NCBI GenBank assembly: GCA_002505455.1
Contig: DAVB01000011.1
Span: 1 to 44,354, forward strand
Reading direction: 5' to 3'
DNA length: 44,354 nt
Source: Euryarchaeota archaeon UBA52
Lineage (GTDB): Archaea > Thermoplasmatota > Poseidoniia > Poseidoniales > Thalassarchaeaceae
Positions 17,883-26,638 of the stretch are shown here, one piece after another (the stretch's first letter is position 1; every line of letters starts with the position of its first letter). The translations under genes and the position numbers were made by a program. The notes below the pieces were generated by a model that did no database searches, was not told the DNA's origin, and saw nothing but the letters and a program-made list of their open reading frames with translations.

Positions 17883-18632
17883 TCAATCGCCGGTTAGGTC
17901 AACCACCGGAACTTCCTCGGATTCAAGCAGAATGCCCCAACCACCATAATCGCTTTCTGAATCGAACCCCCTCTTCATTTTGAGACTTGTAAGCATTCTT
18001 GACATGGCACGTTCGAAGGCCTGACCATTACGATCTTCCAGCGCGAGCTTAGCAGTTTCAATATCTGATGAAGCAGATGCAGGCATCTCTTCTTTGTTGG
18101 TGACGTACAATCTTGTAATCTCGTCCAGCATATCACGCATCGACCTTTCAGCCCGCATCTCGCAATCTCGCCACATGTTGCCATGACTGTCTAGGTCAAA
18201 ACCACTTTTTTTCTCAAAACGACTTCTCCAAAATGGCTCCCATGGGTTCCTCCCCAGGGACGCCATTGCGTCGAATACAATTCTGTCAATTGATGATCGC
18301 GATCCAGATATTGAAATTTCATTTAGAAAACACTTGGTGAAAAAGCCGAATCCCCAGTAAGGTTCTGATTTGATGGACATATCTACCCCAAACCCACTAG
18401 CTAAAATCTCCCAACGCTGCTCGTCGAATCTAGGCTCACTTAGAATTACAGGGGGATCTGATGGCCCTAATGCACGAATGAAAGATTGAGCGACGTCTCC
18501 GAGTATCAAGGAGCCTTTCTTCGATTTCCCTGCAACCATCCTCAAACAATTCTCTGAGTCAATTTCCATTCTGGGCATCGCCGACTCAACTTGAGCCCAA
18601 AGTCGAATCGATACAGACGCCCCGGCCTCCAT
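17883..18632 (-). CDS. conserved-looking protein, unknown function
   Basis: About 249 residues from ATG 18632 (an upstream ATG at 18650 adds six). It is soluble, with no signal peptide or membrane helix. It contains Trp-rich segments (NPWEPFWRSRFEKKSG), an amphipathic helical region at 150-225, and ends in VVDLTGD. I recognise no catalytic motif. The frame is open over its full length, has a composition like neighbouring genes, and its stop lies five bases from the Sec61 beta stop in convergent orientation, which supports it being real. Confidence 0.65.
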   Translation of the reverse strand: MEAGASVSIRLWAQVESAMPRMEIDSENCLRMVAGKSKKGSLILGDVAQSFIRALGPSDPPVILSEPRFDEQRWEILASGFGVDMSIKSEPYWGFGFFTKCFLNEISISGSRSSIDRIVFDAMASLGRNPWEPFWRSRFEKKSGFDLDSHGNMWRDCEMRAERSMRDMLDEITRLYVTNKEEMPASASSDIETAKLALEDRNGQAFERAMSRMLTSLKMKRGFDSESDYGGWGILLESEEVPVVDLTGD

Positions 18633-18673
18633 GACGAGTCCACAAAGCATGACGGGTTGAGCCTTCGCATTAG

Positions 18674-18904
18674 GTGAAGGCTATCTGCCGCCAGTTATAC
18701 GCCAAGTTCGTGCCTCGAAGGAAGTACGGGCGACTCACCAAGAAGGTCGACCATCCTCCAAAGGATAATTGCAGCCGCTGTAGGAGCGGGAAATACTGTC
18801 CGATAGAGGGTCACTCAGGACAAGAAGTAAGGCCTGACAGATCATGGCAGGGAGTCGATCAACTCAGAAAGAGAAAATCGAAGAAAAATCCCTCACGAAG
18901 ATAA
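18674..18904 (+). CDS. small Cys-containing basic protein (possible zinc ribbon)
   Basis: 76 residues from a GTG start. It contains the cluster CSRCRSGKYC (C-x2-C-x5-C) plus an earlier Cys near the N-terminus, and ends in a Lys/Arg tail, suggesting a zinc-binding nucleic-acid-associated protein. It fills the whole gap between a divergent unknown gene and the convergent Xer gene, whose last 12 bases it overlaps. No clear ribosome-binding site is seen, so it may not be translated. I cannot assign a family. Confidence 0.5.
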   Translation: MKAICRQLYAKFVPRRKYGRLTKKVDHPPKDNCSRCRSGKYCPIEGHSGQEVRPDRSWQGVDQLRKRKSKKNPSRR

Positions 18905-20005
18905 TGGGTACGTACTATGCAGCGTCCCCTCGATATCTGGTTCAGGAGCGGGATCCCCCATAGGAGGCATAGGTCGCTGGGCTCTCCGATAGATCTCTCT
19001 CAAAGTTTGATCGCTTATCTCAAGATAAACTCTGGTAGTTGCAATACTGGCATGGCCTAGGAGCCTCTGAATTGTGACTAGGTCGGCCCCCCTCTCAAGA
19101 AGGCCAGAGGCAAATGTGTGGCGGAGAGTGTGAGGAGTCAATCGAGACTTAGGTATGGAAGACGCATTAGCCAATCTATCCATCAATTTCTGCACCCATC
19201 TCGGAGATATCCTGCTCCCCGTCTTCGATATGAAAAGAGGACGTCTCCCACTCTTCTCTTCCACGCCTCCCCTTAACTTGCGTTCAATTAGCCAAGACTC
19301 AATCTCGTTTGACGTCAAGGCAGTGAACAGGACGGTCCTATCTTTCTCCCCCTTGCCCCCAATAACTAGGGCTGAAAGATCGTCGAGATCGATATCTTCA
19401 ACATCCATATTGCACGCTTCAGAAACCCTGAGTCCCGTTTCAAGCATCATTGTTGTCAGCGGTCTTGCTATGGGATCCTTGAATTCAGAAACAGCAGCTT
19501 TGAACCTCGATAATTCTCGTCTGGAGAGCGTCTTTGGAAGAGGTCTGCGCCTCGAAGGCCTCGATACCCATTCAGGCAACGAGTGGCCAATCCATCTGAG
19601 CAGATGAGTGCAGGCCGCGATTCTAGCATTGATGCTCGAAGGACTGAGACTATCTAATCCGGATATCCATGCATCTATCCGTCCGTCATCCGGATCAAGA
19701 AGAATGTGTGCCTGCTCTACATCAACATGAAGGAAACCGTTTTCCCCGTATTCTTCCCCTGGTAGAGTCGTACTCGCAATCCCCCTCGCCGCACGTTCGT
19801 AGGCCCTGATTGTGTGCCCACTCTTCCGCTCTGCTTTGAGCTGCGCTTTCCAGCAGTCAAACCAGGGCAAACCCCTCAGACGATGAAGCCGATTTGGAAG
19901 CAGCTTGCTTCCGCCGAGAAGAGTACGCTGCCTAGGCAATGCCAAGCCCTGTCCGGCATGTCTGTCCAACGTCTCGCCTCCTGTTACACCCGGGGGTGCG
20001 TGCAT
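18893..20005 (-). CDS. xerA: tyrosine recombinase, XerA/XerC-like
   Basis: 370 residues. An N-terminal SAM-like core-binding domain (~46-145) is followed by the catalytic domain. All active residues are visible: Arg193 (ETGLRVSEA), Lys218 (GGKGEKDR), His292 and Arg295 (PHTLRHTF), His318 (LLGHAS) and nucleophile Tyr327 (TTRVYLE). Archaeal XerA resolves chromosome dimers at dif without FtsK. Nothing mobile surrounds it (no att repeats, no phage genes), so a housekeeping role is more likely than an integrase. The first ~45 residues are outside the conserved fold, and the true start may be later than 20005. The ParA gene is about 3.5 kb away. Confidence 0.9.
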   Translation of the reverse strand: MHAPPGVTGGETLDRHAGQGLALPRQRTLLGGSKLLPNRLHRLRGLPWFDCWKAQLKAERKSGHTIRAYERAARGIASTTLPGEEYGENGFLHVDVEQAHILLDPDDGRIDAWISGLDSLSPSSINARIAACTHLLRWIGHSLPEWVSRPSRRRPLPKTLSRRELSRFKAAVSEFKDPIARPLTTMMLETGLRVSEACNMDVEDIDLDDLSALVIGGKGEKDRTVLFTALTSNEIESWLIERKLRGGVEEKSGRRPLFISKTGSRISPRWVQKLMDRLANASSIPKSRLTPHTLRHTFASGLLERGADLVTIQRLLGHASIATTRVYLEISDQTLREIYRRAQRPMPPMGDPAPEPDIEGTLHSTYPLSS

Positions 20006-20107
20006 CCCTGTCCCTCACGGAACGACCTCCAGCCCCCCGATCACAACTTCAATACTTGCCCTGATTCACCCAGATGTAACCCAAATATGGGGCAACAAGC
20101 GTGTACG

Positions 20108-20128
20108 CCGAATCCTAATCAGATTCGG
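20108..20128. other. short inverted repeat over the rimK stop codon
   Basis: ccgaatc and gattcgg form a 7-bp stem around a 7-base loop that contains the rimK stop. It may protect the mRNA end or act in termination, but a repeat this short can also occur by chance. Confidence 0.25.
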
Positions 20129-21074
20129 CAGCCCTTCCGAGATTTTTTGCATCTTTCTCGAGAGTATTGCGCATATCCTCAGCTGCCTCAGATGCCTCCC
20201 TTACCCTTGCGCGGAGACTAGACACGATCCTAGCAGCCACATTGACCCCCGTCGCTCGTTCAATACCCTCCAAGCCAGGACTCGAATTCGCCTCAAGAAG
20301 TAGGGGCCCCGAAGCCGATTCAAGCATATCCACGCCAGCTACATCTAAACCAAGCTCATCTGCAGCTTTTATAGCCACATTTGCTTGATCAGAAGTTAAG
20401 CTAACGGCCTCAACCGAGCCGCCTAGATGGAAATTAGATCTGAACTCCGAACCTCGTGCCTTCCTCACCATGCTCGCCACAACCCGTCCTCTGACCACTA
20501 TCACTCGGACGTCTCTGCCGTGAGACTCTTCGACATACTCCTGAACCAACGGCCTCATGCCCCGTTCAAACATCTGGGAAAGCAAGGAGATAGCACGGGC
20601 CTCATCGTCTATGAGGAACACACTTGACCCCTGAGTCCCCTCACTTGCTTTGATTACCAGCGGATAACCGCCAATCGCCCTGAGTGCATACATGCAGTCA
20701 TTCATCGAAGCCACTCTAATTGTCTTTGGAACAGGCAATCCGCATTCCGCCATTACTTGGGTGGCTGCAATTTTGTCCCTACTCAAAAGAATGGAATCTG
20801 CAGTGTTGTGAACAATCGAACCAAGGCGTTCGAATTGCCTAACTATGCTCGCCCCCGGACGAGTGATCGAGAAGCCAATCCTCGGGATTACCGCATCAGC
20901 CTCAACAGGCCAGCCCTTGTAGTAGATGCGTCCACCTTCGTCATCAACTGCAGTGGTGATGCTCATCGGATCTATAATCCTGGTACTGAATCCATATCTC
21001 TGCGACTCCTCCATCAGCCGGGTGGTTGAGTACAACCCCGGCCCTCTTGAGAGTATGATCAGCCGAGGGTCCAT
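20115..21074 (-). CDS. rimK: RimK-family ATP-grasp ligase
   Basis: 319 residues with the bacterial RimK pattern throughout: IPRIGFSITRPGASIVRQFE near 64-83, SRDK, the ATP-grasp VIKASEGTQGSSV loop, VQEYVEESHGRDVRV, and the metal site LLLEANSSPGLEGIE. RimK adds glutamates to the C-terminus of ribosomal protein S6 in bacteria. Archaeal relatives instead ligate amino acids to LysW or cofactor F420, or act on unknown targets. Archaea lack S6, so the substrate here is open. The C-terminal ~40 residues are a charged helix beyond the family core. The gene is divergent from the SAP-domain gene. Confidence 0.9.
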   Translation of the reverse strand: MDPRLIILSRGPGLYSTTRLMEESQRYGFSTRIIDPMSITTAVDDEGGRIYYKGWPVEADAVIPRIGFSITRPGASIVRQFERLGSIVHNTADSILLSRDKIAATQVMAECGLPVPKTIRVASMNDCMYALRAIGGYPLVIKASEGTQGSSVFLIDDEARAISLLSQMFERGMRPLVQEYVEESHGRDVRVIVVRGRVVASMVRKARGSEFRSNFHLGGSVEAVSLTSDQANVAIKAADELGLDVAGVDMLESASGPLLLEANSSPGLEGIERATGVNVAARIVSSLRARVREASEAAEDMRNTLEKDAKNLGRAAESD

Positions 21075-21213
21075 GTTCCCGCACTTGAACTCTCATACTT
21101 TGAGTCTGGCATATGCTGGAGCACCTGCATAAGTGATTCAATCACCTATCCAACACAGGGAGGTATTGAAAGCGGCTTCACCCCGCTTCACCTGCAAAGG
21201 GGGGCCGGCTAAC

Positions 21214-23391
21214 GTGGATTCTGAAGATCTTGAGGGCATGAAGGTCTCCGAACTCAAGATATTGTGCAAGGAGAAGGGATTGCGAGTCACGGGCAACAAA
21301 TCCGACCTAATCGAACGAATCCAACAGTCTAGTCCGAATCCTAAACGCGTGGCTAGGGATACGACTATGGATTCAGACATCGACAATGCCATCGACAGAT
21401 TGCTTGATCGACATGATCGAAGAAAATCCAAGTCTGCCCCAAAGGATACAACCGAGACTCCTGAAACGTCCATAGTCGAAGCAGAGATAATTGAGGAAGA
21501 GGGGCCAGCACAAGAGCAATCAGCAAAGGAATTGATTCTCGTAGATGATGAACCTGAAATTGAACCCGATGAGGAAAAGCAAGAACATCCCGTGGAACGG
21601 CAAGATGGCAAGCCCCTGAAGGAAACCGAAAAGAAAACTAAAAACAAGACCGAGAAAGAAAGCATATCTCCAACACGGCAATTCAGAATCACACGGCTTC
21701 AGGTGGCCGCAGGATTCGCAGCCGCTCTGATTCTGAGTGCGACTCTCTGGGTATTCTTGCAACGAGACTCGTCTTTCACTGCACAGCAGGTCAGATATGG
21801 CGATTCGATCGAATTCTCAATTCAGCAATCTACGATTAACATAGAGGGCGATGACATGGTAGCCATTCTCAGAGACTCCATCTCTCCGAGCGCATTTGAT
21901 CAGGTATGTTCTGAGATTGATGTCGATATCTCGGGAATTGGCTCTCTCTCTGTAGCAAGAGGCACCGATCTCGATACTGTATTTCCTAGCGATACAGAGC
22001 ATAGAGGCGCATACAGCGTCTATGACGCATTCGGCAGGGTAAGTTTAGCAGCCAAGCAGTCACTGAACCATGAGTTGGATGTGGACCTGCAGGGGAAAAC
22101 GTGGAGAGAAAACGGCATAGAGTGCAGTAATGCGGGTTGGTCTTACCCCGAGAACAAATTATCCATGACCACCGAATCATGGCGTCACATATCTGATAGA
22201 TCCGTTATTAGGACAGAGACGGATTTAGAATTCACCGATTCAGATGGCGAATCGACATATGTCGAAGCGACGACTTTCGGTACTAGCATACTTCCGGGCC
22301 TGGGCGCCATCGCGCCATTGCTCTCAATACCTCTTCTTCCAATGGATCTGCAGGAGTTCTTCGGAGACACTGTGCTGGAGGAGGGCGCATCGTCTTCCGA
22401 GGACGAATCGTGGACATGGAATGTGAAAAAGGAACGAAACGACCCAATCCACGGATATGTGTATCCGATTTCCATCTCCAATGACGAGATAGAAGCCTGC
22501 TTCGGATACCTTAGAATGGATATCCTAGTAGATCCTGATATCCCTTGGCCAGTGCAGCAGACTGCGGACATACGATTGGACAAGTCATTAGCAACCTCTC
22601 AGTGTAGTGTGTTCGCCAGCGCGGTCAGCGATGCTGCACTTCCAGAGGGGAGATTGGACATGCGGATGGATATGACTGTCACATCATCATCTAAGGGCAC
22701 GAATGAGATCGACTGGTATGATGAATACGATTCTGAGCCTTCACCGGGAGACGATCGGCCCACCAACGCAGGAAAGAAGGATTGGGCGTCGCATATGCCC
22801 GATGAATCTGATAGTAGAGCTAGCCTTGAACAGATCACGACTTGTCTGCGAGCCTCACATCCCCTTTCTGATGCGGCTAAGGCACTCGATGAGGGGGGAT
22901 ATGTTTGGGAGGCAACCTATTCCTTGAACGATGAAGACTGGAACCTCTCATGGGTAGACACCCAAGATAAATCCGGATGGATAATACTCGATTGGATACC
23001 TGATGACCAGTCATGCCCCATAGCGGATTCGGGAGACTGGGGCAATGACGACCCGGTCTCATGGGATAAATCCGCTATACCCTCGACCCTAACGTTGGAC
23101 TACCTCGAGAATAGACTCCTCAATGAGAATCGTTACGCAGAAGTCAATGAAGTGATGATATTAGACTCGCAAGAAGAGCGGCAATATCTCGGATACAGGG
23201 CAGTGTCCGGTGAGATAGATGACATCTCGGACTTGCTATCATCCGAGCTCTCGACAGGAGTCGTCACCGTAGTACTTCACAGCGAATGGTCCAGTCCCGA
23301 CCGTACAAGAGACTACACGTTTGACGTTGCGATGGATGCAACATCATCCAGGGTGATTGGCTGGATCCAAATTTCCACTTCCTCTGAGTGA
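21214..23391 (+). CDS. SAP-domain protein with one membrane helix and large external region
   Basis: 725 residues from the GTG at 21214, chosen because a G-rich ribosome-binding stretch precedes it and the SAP domain begins soon after; a GTG at 21133 would add 27 unconvincing residues. SAP DNA-binding motif: residues ~6-38 (EGMKVSELKILCKEKGLRV, then GNKSDLIERIQ). Then come a charged, acidic linker to ~150 with a Lys-rich end, and one transmembrane helix (~162-184). Basic residues before the helix predict a cytosolic N-terminus. The remaining ~540 residues are Asp/Ser/Trp-rich and probably external, with scattered Cys. The ParA gene follows 79 bases later on the same strand. Confidence 0.8.
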   Translation: MDSEDLEGMKVSELKILCKEKGLRVTGNKSDLIERIQQSSPNPKRVARDTTMDSDIDNAIDRLLDRHDRRKSKSAPKDTTETPETSIVEAEIIEEEGPAQEQSAKELILVDDEPEIEPDEEKQEHPVERQDGKPLKETEKKTKNKTEKESISPTRQFRITRLQVAAGFAAALILSATLWVFLQRDSSFTAQQVRYGDSIEFSIQQSTINIEGDDMVAILRDSISPSAFDQVCSEIDVDISGIGSLSVARGTDLDTVFPSDTEHRGAYSVYDAFGRVSLAAKQSLNHELDVDLQGKTWRENGIECSNAGWSYPENKLSMTTESWRHISDRSVIRTETDLEFTDSDGESTYVEATTFGTSILPGLGAIAPLLSIPLLPMDLQEFFGDTVLEEGASSSEDESWTWNVKKERNDPIHGYVYPISISNDEIEACFGYLRMDILVDPDIPWPVQQTADIRLDKSLATSQCSVFASAVSDAALPEGRLDMRMDMTVTSSSKGTNEIDWYDEYDSEPSPGDDRPTNAGKKDWASHMPDESDSRASLEQITTCLRASHPLSDAAKALDEGGYVWEATYSLNDEDWNLSWVDTQDKSGWIILDWIPDDQSCPIADSGDWGNDDPVSWDKSAIPSTLTLDYLENRLLNENRYAEVNEVMILDSQEERQYLGYRAVSGEIDDISDLLSSELSTGVVTVVLHSEWSSPDRTRDYTFDVAMDATSSRVIGWIQISTSSE

Positions 23392-23470
23392 CGATTTTTC
23401 AAACTGGAACCCGGCAGACTCCGACTGAAACAGTCGGTATCTTGAACTGTCTCTGAGATTCCCTCGGACC

Positions 23471-24412
23471 GTGTATGAGGGAGACGCTCACAGTGCTAAC
23501 GGGGACGCCGAAGACCCCCGCATCATTGACGTCGAGTTTGTTGAGCACGAGAGACAAGATACCACCGGGTCGAATGAGAAGCCCCCCAACTACAATCCCC
23601 TTGCACTTCCGAGGGGCGCTCCGTCGCAAAAAGGCCAGGCAAGAGTCGTTACAGTAACCAATCAAAAAGGCGGAGTAGGAAAGACCACTTCAGTCATCAA
23701 CATCGCGGCGCAACTCGGATTGAGGGGCCATCGAGTGCTGGTCATCGATGCGGATGCGCAGGGCAATTGTGCAACCGGACTCGGAGTGGATAAGAGACTC
23801 GTTACGGCCACGACAAGAGATCTCATCTTGCAACCCGAGCGCGCAATAGAAGCGCGTCATCAAACAGCTGTTGATGGTGTCCATTTGATCGTCGGAGATA
23901 GATCTCTGGTTAGTCTAGATCAAGAACTACTTCGTCAGTTAGGACGCGAGAGAAGGCTCTCAGATGCAATTACTCCATTATCCCCTCATTATGACCTGAT
24001 CATAATTGACACGCCACCCTCGCTCGGTATCGTAACGGTGAATGCCTTGGTTGCAAGTCACGGGCTGATCGTCCCAGTGCAGACTGAGTATTTTGCATTG
24101 GAAGGACTAGCTATGTTGGCGGGAACCGTGAGGGAAGTGAGGAACCTCTTCACAGCATCTTTGGGCGTGGATGGAATATTGCTAACCATGCACAATGAAA
24201 GAACACTCCTGAACGTGCAGGTTGCGAATGAACTCCGAGACACATACGGACCGCTTATCGTAGAGCCCGCAGTACGAAGGAACATACGGCTAGCCGAGGC
24301 ACCAGCACATGGAGTCCCTATTCACCTGCATGATCCATCGAGCCATGGTGGTAGCGACTATCTTTCAGTCACACTAGAACTTGAAAGAAGGTGGGGGCTA
24401 GCTCCTAGATGA
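23471..24412 (+). CDS. parA: ParA/Soj-family partition ATPase
   Basis: 313 residues from a GTG start. It has the deviant Walker A KGGVGKTT at 66-73, Walker A' region VIDADAQGN, and Walker B LIIIDTPPSLG. The C-terminal part (EYFALEGLAML, VRRNIRLAEAP, HGVPI) is typical of chromosomal ParA/Soj. Such ATPases dimerise on ATP, bind DNA non-specifically and move partition complexes. The first ~55 residues, acidic and then Pro-rich, are not part of the ATPase fold. No ParB gene follows; the next gene is a transporter overlapping by four bases. The SAP-membrane protein lies immediately upstream. Confidence 0.93.
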   Translation: MYEGDAHSANGDAEDPRIIDVEFVEHERQDTTGSNEKPPNYNPLALPRGAPSQKGQARVVTVTNQKGGVGKTTSVINIAAQLGLRGHRVLVIDADAQGNCATGLGVDKRLVTATTRDLILQPERAIEARHQTAVDGVHLIVGDRSLVSLDQELLRQLGRERRLSDAITPLSPHYDLIIIDTPPSLGIVTVNALVASHGLIVPVQTEYFALEGLAMLAGTVREVRNLFTASLGVDGILLTMHNERTLLNVQVANELRDTYGPLIVEPAVRRNIRLAEAPAHGVPIHLHDPSSHGGSDYLSVTLELERRWGLAPR

Positions 24413-25293
24413 ATGACCACGACTCGCCAAGAACAGCTGTTGCTTGGATGCTATTTGCCAGCTTTTCATTCGGATCGATGAATGCTCTGGTAAAATGGAC
24501 CTCTGCCGAAGTAGATGTCTGGACGACTGTTTTCGTCCGCTCTTTCGTCATCGCATTAGCGATTTACATCATCGCCAGAGTAGGAAAGGTGGACCTCGTA
24601 GTGCACGATCGGAAAAATATGGCTTTCAGGTGCCTAACTGGATTGGCTGCAATGATCCTCTATTTCTCAGCATTGGGGTTGATCCCTATTGGACAGGCAG
24701 TAACCCTGCAATACACAAATCCCCTCTTCGTAGCACTCCTCTCAGGATTCTTTCTTTCAGAGAGGGTCCACCCACAAGTATGGGCCCTTGCCATGACATC
24801 TTTTCTAGGCATCATACTGATCGTATCGCCTGATCTGAGAACGATAGAGAAAGATGCATTACTCGCTCTCGGCTCAGGATTTTTTGCCGGAGTCGCATAT
24901 CTCTACGTGAGAAGGCTAAGAGCGACTGAGGAAGCACTCAGCATCGTCTTCTGGTTCGCTGCATTCTCAGTAGTAGCAACTGCACTTCCTGCCATCCCCA
25001 GCCTCGCTTCAATCAGCTCAGACCCGATTCTGATAATAGCACTAGTTGGCATAGGAGTGGGGGCTGGAGCAGGGCAAGTAGGGCTCACCTACGCATTTCA
25101 CAGAGCAAATGCAGCATGGGTGAGCGCCTTCTCCTATCTTACGGTAATCGTCGCCACAGCCTATGGGTATCTGCTATTCGATGAGATTCTAGATAAAAGA
25201 GACATAATTGGAGGCATGATGATCATCTGCTCCGGGATCATCCTCTCATTATCCCGAGCAGGTTCAACCGAGGATGAGGTCGGACAAGAATAA
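24409..25293 (+). CDS. EamA/DMT-family transporter
   Basis: 294 residues with about ten transmembrane helices arranged as two EamA repeats. Characteristic pieces are FASFSFGSMNALVKW in helix 1, LQYTNPLFVALLSGFFLSERV at the end of repeat one, and SYLTVIVATAYGYLLFDE in repeat two. The family exports or exchanges amino acids, nucleotides and other metabolites; the substrate is unknown. Its ATG overlaps the parA stop by four bases, implying coupled translation, although a functional link to partition is not obvious. Confidence 0.9.
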   Translation: MNDHDSPRTAVAWMLFASFSFGSMNALVKWTSAEVDVWTTVFVRSFVIALAIYIIARVGKVDLVVHDRKNMAFRCLTGLAAMILYFSALGLIPIGQAVTLQYTNPLFVALLSGFFLSERVHPQVWALAMTSFLGIILIVSPDLRTIEKDALLALGSGFFAGVAYLYVRRLRATEEALSIVFWFAAFSVVATALPAIPSLASISSDPILIIALVGIGVGAGAGQVGLTYAFHRANAAWVSAFSYLTVIVATAYGYLLFDEILDKRDIIGGMMIICSGIILSLSRAGSTEDEVGQE

Positions 25294-25297
25294 TCCA

Positions 25298-25978
25298 TTA
25301 CTCGATGAAATATGATATGTCTGCGAGCTCCTTTCGAGAAATTTCAGGGATCTTAGCATCGTCTGCTGGATATCCCACTGGCATAACGAGCATCGCATGT
25401 TCGTGATCCGGTCTGTTCAGTATGTCTCTCAGGAATCCCATGGGGGATGGTGTGTGGGTCAGCGTTGTTAGGCCCATATTGTGCACTGCTGCAATGAACA
25501 GGCCAGCAGCGATTCCACAGGATTCTTGAGAGTAGTACGTCGGCCCCATTTCTCCATTCGGCCTGATTCTTTTGCTCTGTCTGAACAGTACGATGACCCA
25601 CGGCGCATCCGTCAAGTGAGCTTTGATGTGATCAGTTCCAAGTGGTCTGAGGACCTCAGACCAGGCCTCTGGTACCCGGTTCTCGTAGAACTGACTCTCC
25701 TTTTTTTCAGCAGCATCGCGAATCCTCTTTTGCAACACTTCATTGGAAATTGCCACAAACGTCCAAGGTTGCAGATGCGCTCCCGATGGTGCTGTACTTG
25801 CAGTTTTTATGGCCAGCTCAATTAGCTCCCGCGGGACTCCCCTGCTAGAAAAATGACGAGTAGTTCGTCGCATGTCCATCTGCTCGTAGAAGTCGTTCGC
25901 GCGCCGAGACATCTCGTCAACAGGCAACTCATCGAAGATGAGATCGATGAATCCCAGCACGTCGTCGTCATCGACCAT
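25298..25978 (-). CDS. nitroreductase-family flavoprotein, iodotyrosine deiodinase-like
   Basis: 226 residues of the FMN-dependent nitroreductase fold. MRRTTRHFS at the N-terminus binds the FMN phosphate; TAPSGAHLQPWTF, SCGIAAGLFIAAVHNMGL and THTPSPMGFL are hallmarks of the iodotyrosine deiodinase (IYD) subgroup. The IYD substrate-binding triad, known in mammals as Glu157/Tyr161/Lys182, is present as Glu94, Tyr98 and Lys119 with identical spacing. This predicts reductive dehalogenation of halotyrosines. The enzyme is soluble here, without the membrane anchor of animal IYD. A secreted-protein gene ends eight bases upstream on the same strand. Confidence 0.88.
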   Translation of the reverse strand: MVDDDDVLGFIDLIFDELPVDEMSRRANDFYEQMDMRRTTRHFSSRGVPRELIELAIKTASTAPSGAHLQPWTFVAISNEVLQKRIRDAAEKKESQFYENRVPEAWSEVLRPLGTDHIKAHLTDAPWVIVLFRQSKRIRPNGEMGPTYYSQESCGIAAGLFIAAVHNMGLTTLTHTPSPMGFLRDILNRPDHEHAMLVMPVGYPADDAKIPEISRKELADISYFIE

Positions 25979-25986
25979 GCTCTGGC

Positions 25987-26589
25987 TCAGACGCGTCTTG
26001 GCATCAATGCTGCCGTTCCAAGCGACAAGATAGCAAGAAGCGCTCCGCCATATGGCACGGATAACAATCCATCAGACGACTCCGAGTCATCATCCAGGAA
26101 ACTTACACAACCCCCCAAAGATTCAGTCTCAGCTGGAAAGTCATTCCCGCCCCACGAGGACCCATCAAACCAACACGTTGACCAGATCTTCCATCCCCAC
26201 CCCAGGGGTGGAACGCGTTCTGAAGTCGAATTGTTAGTATGTTCTATGTCAAATCTCCAATTGATATACGAAGCATCACTCTCTATTTCTACATCTGCCG
26301 ACCAAGTTCCATTCTGATCAATCATGTCATTGTACACTGGTGGGTAACATACCCCGCTGTTCACACAGACTTGAGTCACCCATTGGATCGAGCTGACATT
26401 TTCTCCAATTCTGATTTCTAGTTCAATGTCCATGTAGCCGCCTTCTCCCCCAAGGGCCGTGAATGACTCGGGATACGACAAAGATTCGATTGGAGTATCA
26501 GTCAAGTCGGCCTCATAGTTAACCCCGCCGTCTTCTCCCACCACTGTTGGAAGAATAAGTAGGAGAACCAGTAGTGGCGCCACTCGCAT
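25987..26589 (-). CDS. secreted small beta-rich protein with C-terminal anchor
   Basis: 200 residues. Signal peptide at 1-18 (LLVLLLILPTVVG). The body is probably a beta-sandwich with four Cys (CVNSGVC, then one in STCWFDG and one in GGCVSF) that could form two disulfides, and several N-x-S/T sites. A weakly hydrophobic C-terminal helix ends in Arg-Arg, a layout like surface-anchoring or sorting tails. It is eight bases upstream of the deiodinase-like gene and probably co-transcribed with it. I do not recognise the family. Confidence 0.7.
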   Translation of the reverse strand: MRVAPLLVLLLILPTVVGEDGGVNYEADLTDTPIESLSYPESFTALGGEGGYMDIELEIRIGENVSSIQWVTQVCVNSGVCYPPVYNDMIDQNGTWSADVEIESDASYINWRFDIEHTNNSTSERVPPLGWGWKIWSTCWFDGSSWGGNDFPAETESLGGCVSFLDDDSESSDGLLSVPYGGALLAILSLGTAALMPRRV

Positions 26590-26638
26590 GTGCTTCTGTT
26601 GATTGACCTAGGTAAGAATGAAGCGATACAATGCTAAT

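Noticed and set aside
18893..20005. Xer recombinase as evidence for an integrated element
   Set aside because: The neighbours are housekeeping genes, and no att repeats, tRNA fragment, phage or IS genes are seen nearby.
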